Below are positions 49,092 to 57,919 of a stretch of 64,000 bases of DNA, in pieces. The first letter of the stretch is position 1. Every line of letters begins with the position of its first letter. The notes under the pieces are model-generated. The model searched no databases. It worked only from the letters and a program-made list of their open reading frames with translations, and was not told where the DNA came from. The translations under genes and the position numbers were made by a program. The DNA comes from Chloroflexota bacterium (lineage in GTDB: Bacteria > Chloroflexota > Dehalococcoidia > Lucifugimonadales > UBA3495), in assembly GCA_009840165.1 (NCBI GenBank), contig VXOG01000111.1, forward strand, positions 21,649 to 85,648. The letters run 5' to 3'.

Positions 49092-50306
49092 CTAGCCGGG
49101 TATTTCGTCGTAGTGGTCGAAGTTCCCGATAACGTTGGCCTCGTACAGAGCCTGCACCTCGTCCTCGGAGTAATCCAGGAGGCCCGTGAGCACGTCTTCG
49201 TTGTGCTCCCCGACGCGCGGCGTGGTTCCGACGACGGCGGGCGTGCGGCTGAAGTGCCAGAAGTCGCCGGACACGGCAATGGTGCCGGCTAGGAAGTCGT
49301 CAACTTCGACCATGGCCCGCCGCTCCCACGGATGCGGATCGGCGGCCGCCTGCGCGATGGTATTTACCGGGGCAGCCACCACGTCATGGTGCGTAAAGTG
49401 CGCGATGGCTTCCCGCATGGTCATGTCGGCCATCAGGTCGCGCATTGCCTGGTTGACGGCCTCGCCATTGCGGCCTCGCTCGTGCCGCGTGGTGAAACGC
49501 GGATCTTCCAGCCACTCGGGCTTACCCAAAGCGTTGCACACGCGATGCCAGTGGTGCTGGTCGCCGGCGGAGATGAGCACCCAGCCATCCTTGCACGGGT
49601 AAGTTCCCGACGGCGGCGCGGCGGACTCGCCGCGACGCGGTTCGATGCCAGCGCCATGGTAGGCGGTGACCGGGATCTCGGTGTAACTATAGCCGGTGTC
49701 CGCGAGACAGGCGTCAATGGTCTGGCCTACACCGGAGGACTCACGCTCGTGCAGGGCGGCCAGGGTGCCGATGGCAGCGTGGAGGGCGGTGGTCCGGTCG
49801 ATGATGGGCACGCCGGCGCGGATGGGCGGCATTCCCTCTTCACCGGTTACCATGGCGATACCGGACATGGTCTGCCCAATGGGGTCGTAGCCGATCTGGT
49901 CCCGGTACGGACCGAATTGGCCGTAGGCCGACACATTGACCATGATGATGCGCGGGTTCAGTTCGTAGAGCACGTCGTAGCCGAAGCCCATGATGTCGAT
50001 GGTTCCGGGCCGGAAGTTCTGCAACAGGACGTCGGATACCTTCACCAGTTTGCGGAGAACCTCCTTGCCGTCCTCTTTGCGGAGGTCAATGCTCAGGCTC
50101 TTCTTGCCGCTGTTGTACTGCACCCAGTAGGCGGACTGCTTGCGCACCCAGGGAGCGTGGTAGCGGGTCTCTTCGCCGCCCAGTCGCTCTACCTTGATGA
50201 CCTCTGCGCCCAGGCGGGCCAGCACTTGGGCGCAACGAGGGCCGGCCTGGTGCCGACCCAAGTCAATTACTCGTATCCCGTTCAGGGGGCCATTCGCTTC
50301 TGCCAT
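49092..50306 (-). CDS. CaiB/BaiF family CoA-transferase
   Basis: [40 protein letters not shown]; start trimmed to ATG 50306. Confidence 0.92.
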   Translation of the reverse strand: MAEANGPLNGIRVIDLGRHQAGPRCAQVLARLGAEVIKVERLGGEETRYHAPWVRKQSAYWVQYNSGKKSLSIDLRKEDGKEVLRKLVKVSDVLLQNFRPGTIDIMGFGYDVLYELNPRIIMVNVSAYGQFGPYRDQIGYDPIGQTMSGIAMVTGEEGMPPIRAGVPIIDRTTALHAAIGTLAALHERESSGVGQTIDACLADTGYSYTEIPVTAYHGAGIEPRRGESAAPPSGTYPCKDGWVLISAGDQHHWHRVCNALGKPEWLEDPRFTTRHERGRNGEAVNQAMRDLMADMTMREAIAHFTHHDVVAAPVNTIAQAAADPHPWERRAMVEVDDFLAGTIAVSGDFWHFSRTPAVVGTTPRVGEHNEDVLTGLLDYSEDEVQALYEANVIGNFDHYDEIPG

Positions 50307-50461
50307 AACCGGTTCTCCTAAACTTTTGGATTCATTTGCCCCGGCTTTGACCAACGGAAAGCGCGGGCGACAATAGCGTCGCGGCTCCAATCAGACGCGG
50401 CGTTTTCAAGTGTCGCCATTCTACGCCGCAAGTGCAGGATGGGCAAGCGCGAGGAAATGGG

Positions 50462-51721
50462 TCAGACCGCCCCTTCCGCTGCCAGTTCCGATAGCTGTTC
50501 CGGCGTTAGTCCGCCCAACGTGCAGAGGATCTCGGCGTTGTGTTCGCCCAGGGTGGGAGGAGCGCCGGCCGGCGCCGATTCGCAACCAGTGAGCCGGATT
50601 GGTGTAGCCAGCGACCGGAACGTTCCGCCCAGAGTGTCCTCGGTGTCCGTGTACATCCCCCGCGCCTCAAGCTGCGGGCAACCAGCCAAATCCGCCACGC
50701 TTTGCGTTACACCCATGGAAAACCCGATTTCGGTGAGCTTGCCGGCCACTTCCCATTTAGGACGTACAGATGACCAGGATTCTATAGCCGGGATCACCTG
50801 ATCAAACACAAAATCTGCGTCGGGAAACTGTTGCAGGTAGCGTTCATCCTGTGTTGGCAGATCAGATCGCTCAACCAGGTCCCACAGCGCTGCCAGGCGT
50901 TGTGGACTGCGCACGCCGGCCATGATGACGTAGCCGTCAGCCGCCCGAAACACCAGGCCGGGCCCCAGTGATCCCTGTCGGGTACGCCCCGGAATTTGGC
51001 CAGTAGCCTGATATGCGTTCATGTTGCTGATCACATGGGAGGCCATGCAGTCGTACATTGCCACGTCAACGTGTTGCCCCTGGCCCGTCTGGCGCCGGGT
51101 TTCTAATGCCAGGACGATGCTCAACGCGGCCCAAACCCCCGGCACTGAGTCGCCCATGTTGTCGCCGACCGCTTGCGGCCTGCCGTCGGGCTCGCCGGTA
51201 ATCTCCATCCAGCCCGACATGGCCTGGATTGCCAGGTTATTCGCTGGCCAGTTCGAGTAAGGGCCGCGCGCGCCGTCGCTGTCTCCGTACCCGGTGATCT
51301 CGGCGTAGATCAAGCGTGGGTTGATTTCGCCCAGCCGGTCATATCCCAGGCCCAGCCGCCGGAACGCGCCCGGCCCCCAGTTGTCCAACAACACGTCGGA
51401 GTTGGCAACCAGATTCTCAAAGGCCGTCTTGCAGACCGGATTTCGCAAGTCCAGGGTAACGGATTTCTTGTTGCGGTTGACGCCAAGGAACCGACTGCTG
51501 ACCTGCCCGGTTTCAGCATCGCCAATGAACGGGCCACGGCCGCGCGCCAGGTCACCGGTGCGAGGCCGTTCAATCTTGATGACCTCCGCGCCCATGTCCG
51601 CCAGGATCAGCGAGCAAAACGGCCCGGCAACGATGTGCGTGGCATCCAGAACGCGGACGCCATTCAGGGGTAAGGGCAGAGTCGCCGCGGGCTTGGCCGT
51701 GGGAATTTCGGAATCAGGCAT
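50462..51721 (-). CDS. CaiB/BaiF family CoA-transferase
   Basis: NGVRVLDATHIVAGPFCSLILADMGAEVIKIERPRTGDLARG. Confidence 0.93.
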   Translation of the reverse strand: MPDSEIPTAKPAATLPLPLNGVRVLDATHIVAGPFCSLILADMGAEVIKIERPRTGDLARGRGPFIGDAETGQVSSRFLGVNRNKKSVTLDLRNPVCKTAFENLVANSDVLLDNWGPGAFRRLGLGYDRLGEINPRLIYAEITGYGDSDGARGPYSNWPANNLAIQAMSGWMEITGEPDGRPQAVGDNMGDSVPGVWAALSIVLALETRRQTGQGQHVDVAMYDCMASHVISNMNAYQATGQIPGRTRQGSLGPGLVFRAADGYVIMAGVRSPQRLAALWDLVERSDLPTQDERYLQQFPDADFVFDQVIPAIESWSSVRPKWEVAGKLTEIGFSMGVTQSVADLAGCPQLEARGMYTDTEDTLGGTFRSLATPIRLTGCESAPAGAPPTLGEHNAEILCTLGGLTPEQLSELAAEGAV

Positions 51722-51772
51722 AGTGAATCATCCCCAAGTTTTGGTTTTTCTCCATGCCAAGTTTACGACAAA

Positions 51773-52558
51773 TCACGACACGTACTCTGCCAGTGACCGC
51801 AGCGCCGCCCGCGCACCCTTTCGCATCGGCTCGAAGTGGCTGAAACAAAGTATCTCGAAATCCAGTGAGGCCAGCTTTTGCACCGATCTTTTCGCCGCTT
51901 CCATATCGCTGGTGAACCAACGCGACGGCAGCGTTAGTCGTCCCTGGTATCGTTGTATCGCATCGGCCACCAGCAGCGCCCCCTCGTTAGGGAAATGCAG
52001 ACTGATACTCCCGGGGGTATGACCCGGCGTGTGGACCACTCTGGCCCCGCCCAATAACGGCAGGCAATCCCCATCATCCAGCTCGGTCGCCACCGGAAAA
52101 TGAGGGGGTGTCATCGGAGCCATCAGCGGCCACATCAAAGGACGTAGCCAGCGTGGTTCGACCGGATTCGGAATGACCTTTCCCGGCTTGCCGGCCAGGT
52201 ATGGCGCCTCCAGCCAGTGTGCTGATACCGGGGCGCCGGTCGCCCGCCGCAGCCCGGCCATTCCTCCTACGTGGTCCGGATGGTAGTGAGTGGAGATCAA
52301 CCGCTCCACTGAGTCCGCGCCATACCCCAGCCCTCCCAGGTAGCTCAACAGAGGACGATTGTGGAAGCGCCGCCACCCCGAGTCAATCACCGTTACCGAT
52401 GCTTCGCCGCTTTCAGCATCAGGCGTGATTACGATAAAAGCGCTGGTGACGCCCAGCGAGCGTTGGTGAAGTCCCGGCAATACCTCTCCTACCCCAACCC
52501 GCGGCCCGGGTATGCTGGGCGGACGGTATATCAACTCGTCGGGAATTGGCCAATCCAT
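51773..52558 (-). CDS. MBL-fold metallo-hydrolase
   Basis: STHYHPDHVGGMAGLRRATGAPVSAH; VVHTPGHTPGSISLHFPNEGALLVADAI. Confidence 0.92.
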   Translation of the reverse strand: MDWPIPDELIYRPPSIPGPRVGVGEVLPGLHQRSLGVTSAFIVITPDAESGEASVTVIDSGWRRFHNRPLLSYLGGLGYGADSVERLISTHYHPDHVGGMAGLRRATGAPVSAHWLEAPYLAGKPGKVIPNPVEPRWLRPLMWPLMAPMTPPHFPVATELDDGDCLPLLGGARVVHTPGHTPGSISLHFPNEGALLVADAIQRYQGRLTLPSRWFTSDMEAAKRSVQKLASLDFEILCFSHFEPMRKGARAALRSLAEYVS

Positions 52559-52588
52559 ACCTCAAGTACATCCGATGCAGCGACGAAA

Positions 52589-53986
52589 TCAACTTCGCAG
52601 GTCAATGACCCGCCGGGCTTTGACCTGTGTACGCTCAAACTCCCCTTCCGGTTTGAGCTCCACCGAAACCCCAACGCCCAACGCCCGTCGCAGCGTGTCG
52701 CCAACCTGGGCGCGTAAGGACTCCAATGCCTGCGGCCCACCTTCGCCGGCGGCCCATACCTGAGCCGAAACTTCCGTCTGCACCGTCAAGCGGTCAAGAT
52801 AGCCGCGCTCCCGTTCCACCACGAGCCGGAATTCGCCGCCAAATTCGTCCCACCCGCGTAGTACGTCCTCCACCCGCGAAGGAAATACGTTCTGGCCTCG
52901 TATGATGAGCATGTCGTCGGCCCGGCCGTAGATCCCCAGCGGCAGGGTGGGATAAGTGCGCCCGCACGGACAGTCGATCATGTCCCAACGGGCAATGTCC
53001 CCCGACCAGTACCGGATCATGGGCTGGGATTCCCGCTCCAGGTGCGTGTACACGGGTACGCCCTCCGCACCCATGGGAACTACTTCGTGGCTCTCGGCAT
53101 CCATCAACTGCGTGTACACGATGTCCTGCCACAGGTGCATCCCCCGCTCCAGGTGGCGACATCCCCCGTTGGTCATCCATGGCGTCATTTCCGCCATGCT
53201 GCCTTGATCCACTACGTAGCATCCGAAAGCGTCCTCAATCGCCTGCCGGGTGGTTGGGACACTCGCTCCGGGTTCGCCGCTGAAGAACATCAGGCGAAAC
53301 GCGAAATCGGACCGCGGGTCAACCCCCATCTCCCGCGCGGTTTCCGCCAGGTAGAGCGCATACGACGGCGTGGCGTACAGCGCCGCAGGCTTGACCATCT
53401 GCGCCCACTCCACAGCGCGCTCCGTCTGCCCCGGCGTGCCGGCGCCAAACGGGAAGCACGCCGCGCCCAGCCGCTCCGCGCCGACCAGCGCGCCCCAACT
53501 GCCCACGTACAGGCTGAAAACCGCCGCCACCATTACCGTGTCGCCGGGCCGGACGCCGGCGGCCCACAGGATGCGCGCGTGGGCCTCCCCGATACGTTCC
53601 CAATCACCCCGACTGATACCAAATACCGTAGGCCGGCCCGTGGTGCCTGACGTGCCGTGAATCCGGTACACCTGGTCGGGAGGCACGCACAGGAACCGTC
53701 CGTATGGGGGGTATTCCTCTTGCTCCCTGCGGACTTCTTCCTTGGTGAGGATGGGCAGTTGCTCGAACTCTTCCAAGCTTCTGATGTTGGACGGGTCAAC
53801 CGGCGCATCCCGCCAGAATTCCCGGTAGAAACCCGAACGCTCCCAAGCGTACCGAACCTGGCCCTGAATCTTCTCCAAGACCACCGCATCCCGGTCCTCA
53901 GGAGCCATGGATTCCAAGTGACTGTCCCAGTGTTCCGCCTCACCGGGAGGGACATAAGCGGGATCGTATCTTGGCGGCCAGGGCAT
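52589..53986 (-). CDS. phenylacetate-CoA ligase (PaaK)-family AMP-forming ligase
   Basis: HGTSGTTGRPTVFGIS; TYPTLPLGIYGRADDMLIIRGQNVFPSRVEDVLRG; FERTQVKARRVIDLR. Confidence 0.92.
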   Translation of the reverse strand: MPWPPRYDPAYVPPGEAEHWDSHLESMAPEDRDAVVLEKIQGQVRYAWERSGFYREFWRDAPVDPSNIRSLEEFEQLPILTKEEVRREQEEYPPYGRFLCVPPDQVYRIHGTSGTTGRPTVFGISRGDWERIGEAHARILWAAGVRPGDTVMVAAVFSLYVGSWGALVGAERLGAACFPFGAGTPGQTERAVEWAQMVKPAALYATPSYALYLAETAREMGVDPRSDFAFRLMFFSGEPGASVPTTRQAIEDAFGCYVVDQGSMAEMTPWMTNGGCRHLERGMHLWQDIVYTQLMDAESHEVVPMGAEGVPVYTHLERESQPMIRYWSGDIARWDMIDCPCGRTYPTLPLGIYGRADDMLIIRGQNVFPSRVEDVLRGWDEFGGEFRLVVERERGYLDRLTVQTEVSAQVWAAGEGGPQALESLRAQVGDTLRRALGVGVSVELKPEGEFERTQVKARRVIDLRS

Positions 53987-53992
53987 CGCGGA

Positions 53993-54430
53993 TTACCTGC
54001 GGAGATTGTCGTTGATGAACTGCACCATCTCGCCGGTGAACGTTCCCACCGGAAACACGCCGTCCACTCCGATAGCCTTCAATCCGGCAACATCGCCATC
54101 GGGTATTGTACCGCCTACCAACAGCGTAACGTCGCCGGAACCGAGGTCGCCACGTAGCCCATGCCGCTCCAGCGCTCCCACCATGCGCGGCATCAGCCGC
54201 ATGTGGGCGCCAGACAGGATGCTGATGCCAACCACGTCCACATCTTCCTGAGCCGCCGCCGCCGCCACCTGGTCCGCCGTAACCCGCATTCCCAGATAGA
54301 CGACTTCCATCCCGGCATCGCGCAGGGCGCGTGCGATGACCTTGATGCCCCGGTCGTGTCCATCCAGCCCCAGCTTGGCAAGCAGCACACGGGGAGGGTT
54401 GGCAGGCGTTTGATGAACTTGCGAGGTCAT
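53993..54430 (-). CDS. B12-binding small subunit of acyl-CoA mutase
   Basis: RVLLAKLGLDGHDRGIKVIARALRDAGMEVVYLGMRVTADQVAAAA (DxHxxG motif). Confidence 0.93.
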   Translation of the reverse strand: MTSQVHQTPANPPRVLLAKLGLDGHDRGIKVIARALRDAGMEVVYLGMRVTADQVAAAAAQEDVDVVGISILSGAHMRLMPRMVGALERHGLRGDLGSGDVTLLVGGTIPDGDVAGLKAIGVDGVFPVGTFTGEMVQFINDNLRR

Positions 54431-54475
54431 TGCTTTCTGTCCGCAAACACTATACCTCAGGCGCGCAAATGTCGT

Positions 54476-56098
54476 TTAAAACACCCCCGGGTCCACGTAC
54501 TCACCCCACTCGTCGCGCAACGCGCCCATGATCTCCCCTTCCGTAACGCCTGATGCCACGGCGGCGAGGATGGACGGCATCAGGTTCTCGTCCGCTCGCG
54601 CCGTCTTAACGATGTTCCGCAGGCCCGCCGTCGCGTCCGACTCGCTCCGTGCCTGCCGCGCGGTCGTGAGCCGCTCAATCTGCCGCTCCTCCTCGGCATA
54701 GTCGAACTCGAACAGCTCCAGCGACCCGGTGGACGCTGCCTCGTCGCGGTATTCGTCGTTCACACCAACGATGGTGTAGTCTCCGGACTCCACGCGCTGT
54801 TGGTAGCGGTATGATGCCTGGGCGATTTCGCTTTCGATATACCCGTTCCCGACGGCCTCCAGCATCCCTTGCAGCATACTGCCGTTGCCCATCCCGTCGA
54901 TCCGCTCGATATAGGCCATGGCCGCCTCTTCCAGCCGATTGGTCAGTGTCTCCAGGTAAGCCGACCCGCCCAGCGGATCGGGCGTCGCCGCCACTCCCGA
55001 CTCGTGCGCCAGGATCATCTGAGTCGCCAGCGAAATCCGCATCGCCTCTTCTGACGGAATGTCGTAAGCCTCGTCGTAGCCGCTGACGTGTAGCGACTGG
55101 GTTCCGCCCAGCACCGCCGCCAGCGCTTGCAGTCCGCCGCGCAGGATGTTGTTCAACGGGTCCTGCCGAACCAGCGTTGACCCCAGCGTCTGCGTATGGA
55201 ACCGCATCCGCATGGATTCGGGCCGCGTTGCCCTGTAGCGGTCCCGCATCAATCGCGCCCACATGCGCCGCGCTGCCCGGAACTTCGCGATCTCCTCGAA
55301 AAAGTCGTTATGCACGCCGAAGAAGTGCGACAACCTAGGCGCGAATGCGTCCACCGGAAGCCCGCGCCGTTGCGCCGACTCGACGTAAGCCATACCCTGC
55401 GCTATGGTGAACGCCAATTCCTGAATTGCGTCGGATCCGGCCTCCCTAGTGTGGTACCCGCTGATGGATATGGTGTACCAGTTGGGCACGTGTTTGGTGC
55501 AGAACTCCACCACGTCGGTGGTCAGTTTCAATGCAGGACCCGGCGGCAGGGCAAAGGTCTTCTGCCCGTGAAACTCCTTCAGCGAGTCGTTCTGCACCGT
55601 ACCGCGCAGCGACTCCCACGGCGTACTCCGCTTTTCGGCGGTGTGCAGGAACATCGCCAACAGCACGATGGCCGGGTGGTTGATGGTCAACGACACACTG
55701 GCCTGGTCCAGCGGTATTCCGTCGAACAGCTCCCCCATGTCGGCGGCCGAGTCGATGGCTACCCCCAGCCGTCCCACTTCGCCCTCGGCCAGCTCGTGGT
55801 CGGAGTCATAGCCGGTCAGCGTCGGATGGTCAAAGTCGGTGCTCAACCCGGTCTGCCCGTGGGCCAACAGAAACCGATAACGCTCGTTCGTCGCCCGCGC
55901 CGTCCCGAAACCGGCAATCTGCCGCCGCGTCCACAACCGGCCGCGGTACATGGTGGGGTAGGCCCCTCGCGTAAACGGAAACTCGCCGGGGTTGCCCAGG
56001 TCCGCCGTAGGGTCGAAACCGTCGGCGCCGAGCTGCGCCGGAGAGTACAGAGGCTCAATGGGAACGCCGGAGAGAGTGTGGAGGTCGCTGCTAGTCAT
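54476..56098 (-). CDS. acyl-CoA mutase large subunit, predicted 2-hydroxyisobutyryl-CoA mutase type
   Basis: MCM-family framework (GAYPTMYRGRLWTRRQIAGFGTARATNERYRFLLAHGQTGLSTDFDHPTLTGYDSDH; SISGYHTREAG); pocket residues I61, D88, Q179. Confidence 0.9.
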   Translation of the reverse strand: MTSSDLHTLSGVPIEPLYSPAQLGADGFDPTADLGNPGEFPFTRGAYPTMYRGRLWTRRQIAGFGTARATNERYRFLLAHGQTGLSTDFDHPTLTGYDSDHELAEGEVGRLGVAIDSAADMGELFDGIPLDQASVSLTINHPAIVLLAMFLHTAEKRSTPWESLRGTVQNDSLKEFHGQKTFALPPGPALKLTTDVVEFCTKHVPNWYTISISGYHTREAGSDAIQELAFTIAQGMAYVESAQRRGLPVDAFAPRLSHFFGVHNDFFEEIAKFRAARRMWARLMRDRYRATRPESMRMRFHTQTLGSTLVRQDPLNNILRGGLQALAAVLGGTQSLHVSGYDEAYDIPSEEAMRISLATQMILAHESGVAATPDPLGGSAYLETLTNRLEEAAMAYIERIDGMGNGSMLQGMLEAVGNGYIESEIAQASYRYQQRVESGDYTIVGVNDEYRDEAASTGSLELFEFDYAEEERQIERLTTARQARSESDATAGLRNIVKTARADENLMPSILAAVASGVTEGEIMGALRDEWGEYVDPGVF

Positions 56099-56163
56099 AG
56101 CCGTTTCCTCGGAGAAGAGCGAGTTTAAGGTTCAAGCACTATTACCCGCCAATGGTGTTAATG

Positions 56164-56943
56164 TTATGGGTCACGCTCGATGATGGCAATGTGCTCCACC
56201 GCATCGTCGCAAAGCTCTGGTAATAGGTTCTGTATGAGCGGGTTCATCTGACTGGTGCTCATCGGTCCGTTTTGGCGCAACACGTACCTGACCGCGTCGC
56301 AAAATTGAGCGGTGATTGACGCCCTGGGGTTAGTAGCAAACGCTTCGCCCGTCGTTCGCAGTTCCACCAGTCGCTCGTTCATGTTGTTGCGAATTGCGTA
56401 GTGGGCCGCCACCGCTCTATTTGACGCCGACCTTGCAACCGTAGCTTTGCTCGCCTGCGCTTGTTGCGCCATCGCGTCGAGTTCGGTCAGCGCGTCCGCG
56501 GGTACTAGAACCCCGAGATTGCCATACTCCCGTAGGTCCTGCGCGATGTCTTTCACTCCGCCCGGGTCGGTAATGGAAACTCCTAATTCGTGATTCCTGA
56601 ACAGACCGCCATTAGTGAGATTCGATGAGGTCACAATTGCGGTATGCTCATCTGCCACGTAGGCTTTGGCGTGCAGATAGCGCAGGTGACGAACCGTCGT
56701 ACCAGGAATTTGCTCACACAGCCACGCCAATGCCCCGATGTCCAGCGAGCCGTCAATCAGGCTATCCGCGTGCAAGTTAGTCAGCACGTCAACCCGCACC
56801 GATGCTCGCCGTGAACGCAATTTGCTTGCCAACCGTTCAACCGGCTGGCGAGTGATGTACGGCGCGGCGATGATTGCCGACTCTTGGATTGAGCCGGCGA
56901 ACCGGTCAAACGTGGCGCCCCATGGCGATTTGATGCTCTGCAC
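56164..56943 (-). CDS. phospholipase D-like (HKD) nuclease-type protein
   Basis: LHAKAYVADEHTAIVTSSNLTNGGLFRNHELGV; C-terminal winged-helix-like AVRYVLRQNGPMSTSQMNPLIQ. Confidence 0.75.
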   Translation of the reverse strand: MQSIKSPWGATFDRFAGSIQESAIIAAPYITRQPVERLASKLRSRRASVRVDVLTNLHADSLIDGSLDIGALAWLCEQIPGTTVRHLRYLHAKAYVADEHTAIVTSSNLTNGGLFRNHELGVSITDPGGVKDIAQDLREYGNLGVLVPADALTELDAMAQQAQASKATVARSASNRAVAAHYAIRNNMNERLVELRTTGEAFATNPRASITAQFCDAVRYVLRQNGPMSTSQMNPLIQNLLPELCDDAVEHIAIIERDP

Positions 56944-57056
56944 TCGAATCCCTCATCCCTGATGACGTGCCATTATTGAGCTAACGTAATCCGGTGCGCA
57001 AGCTGCCAGCGGCACTTTCCGGGATTACGCCTGCCTGAAAGCGCTTTACACGAACG

Positions 57057-57098
57057 AATATGAAAATGGCTGCCGCCCTCGAAACTAGAGCGACAGCC
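57057..57098 (-). terminator. Rho-independent terminator after TA module
   Basis: Minus strand GGCTGTCGC-TCTAGTTTCGAGG-GCGGCAGCC followed by ATTTTCATATT; 9-bp stem with one G-U. Confidence 0.6.
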
Positions 57099-57121
57099 GT
57101 TCAGTGTTCTGCCAATGCTTT

Positions 57122-57514
57122 TCAATCTGATGCAGCAACCGACGGATGCGCTTCTACTCTAATCAGAACCTCGACCGGGATTCCAAAGCGTTGGTGTAGT
57201 AATTGCGCCACTCCGTGCGTAATCGCTGTCTGCCCGGCTAACATCGCGTCAAGACTTTCCGCGTCTCCAGCCAATGAAATCAACTGCTCGCGCGTCACCA
57301 TTTGCTGGTCCAGCATGAACTCAAGCATTGAATGAGGATTGGGGGCGCCATTCATGGGATAGTGCTCGTCCTCATACTCTATGACCATCGCTGAGATGCG
57401 GATTAATTCCGCTTCCTCCGTACTGCCAGGAGCGCAATTTATCAAGTCATCGATTCTGGCTAGCGCTGCCTCGAACTCCGCTTCGGTTCGGATCTGCTTG
57501 ATTTCCAGCATCAC
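57122..57514 (-). CDS. higA: HigA-like antitoxin
   Basis: IRTEAEFEAALARIDDLINCAPGSTEEAELIRISAMVIEYEDEHYPM...MLEFMLDQQMVTREQLISLAG; directly downstream of HigB-like gene. Confidence 0.82.
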   Translation of the reverse strand: MMLEIKQIRTEAEFEAALARIDDLINCAPGSTEEAELIRISAMVIEYEDEHYPMNGAPNPHSMLEFMLDQQMVTREQLISLAGDAESLDAMLAGQTAITHGVAQLLHQRFGIPVEVLIRVEAHPSVAASD

Positions 57515-57819
57515 TAAACCTCCTCTGCATCGATTCTGTCGTATTCGGCGTGCGTGCCAATGAACCGGACAAAAACCATGTGGTACCGGTATCGGATGTG
57601 AACCACCAGCCGATAGGTATTACCCTTGATGTTAAACACTACCCGGTCGTTAGCGATGATACTCGCAGTGGGATAGTGCTGCTTCACGCAGGCCGGTGAA
57701 TCCCAATTTGCCTTTTCGGCATCCTTATGCCATGCGTCTAACGATCGTTCGGCGTCGGGGTATCGTTCCCAAAACTCCTGAAGCGTCCTTCTCTTAACGA
57801 CCCACACTACACCCTCCAA
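57514..57819 (-). CDS. higB: HigB-like type II toxin (RelE/HigB superfamily)
   Basis: RRTLQEFWERYPDAERSLDAWHKDAEKANWDSPACVKQHYPTASIIANDRVVFNIKGNTYRLVVHIRYRYHMVFVRFIGTHAEYDRID. Confidence 0.88.
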   Translation of the reverse strand: MEGVVWVVKRRTLQEFWERYPDAERSLDAWHKDAEKANWDSPACVKQHYPTASIIANDRVVFNIKGNTYRLVVHIRYRYHMVFVRFIGTHAEYDRIDAEEV

Positions 57820-57828
57820 GTGCTTAGG

Positions 57829-57837
57829 ATTATACCA
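57829..57837 (-). promoter_or_regulatory. extended -10 element TGGTATAAT upstream of higBA
   Basis: Minus strand GATGGTATAATCC, ~10 nt before the ATG at 57819. Confidence 0.45.
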
Positions 57838-57919
57838 TCAACGCTCCAATGGACTGCCCGGCCGGTGATTCGTCCAACAAGTCTAGAATCCCAAAACCGG
57901 CGAATCCTGATTCTGACGA

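Noticed and set aside
54476-56098. Annotation as ordinary methylmalonyl-CoA mutase
   Set aside because: Tyr89/Arg207-equivalent residues are replaced by Ile and Gln, and Ala116-equivalent by Asp, inconsistent with methylmalonyl-CoA specificity.
55196-56128. 310-aa plus-strand ORF
   Set aside because: Antisense shadow of the acyl-CoA mutase large subunit.
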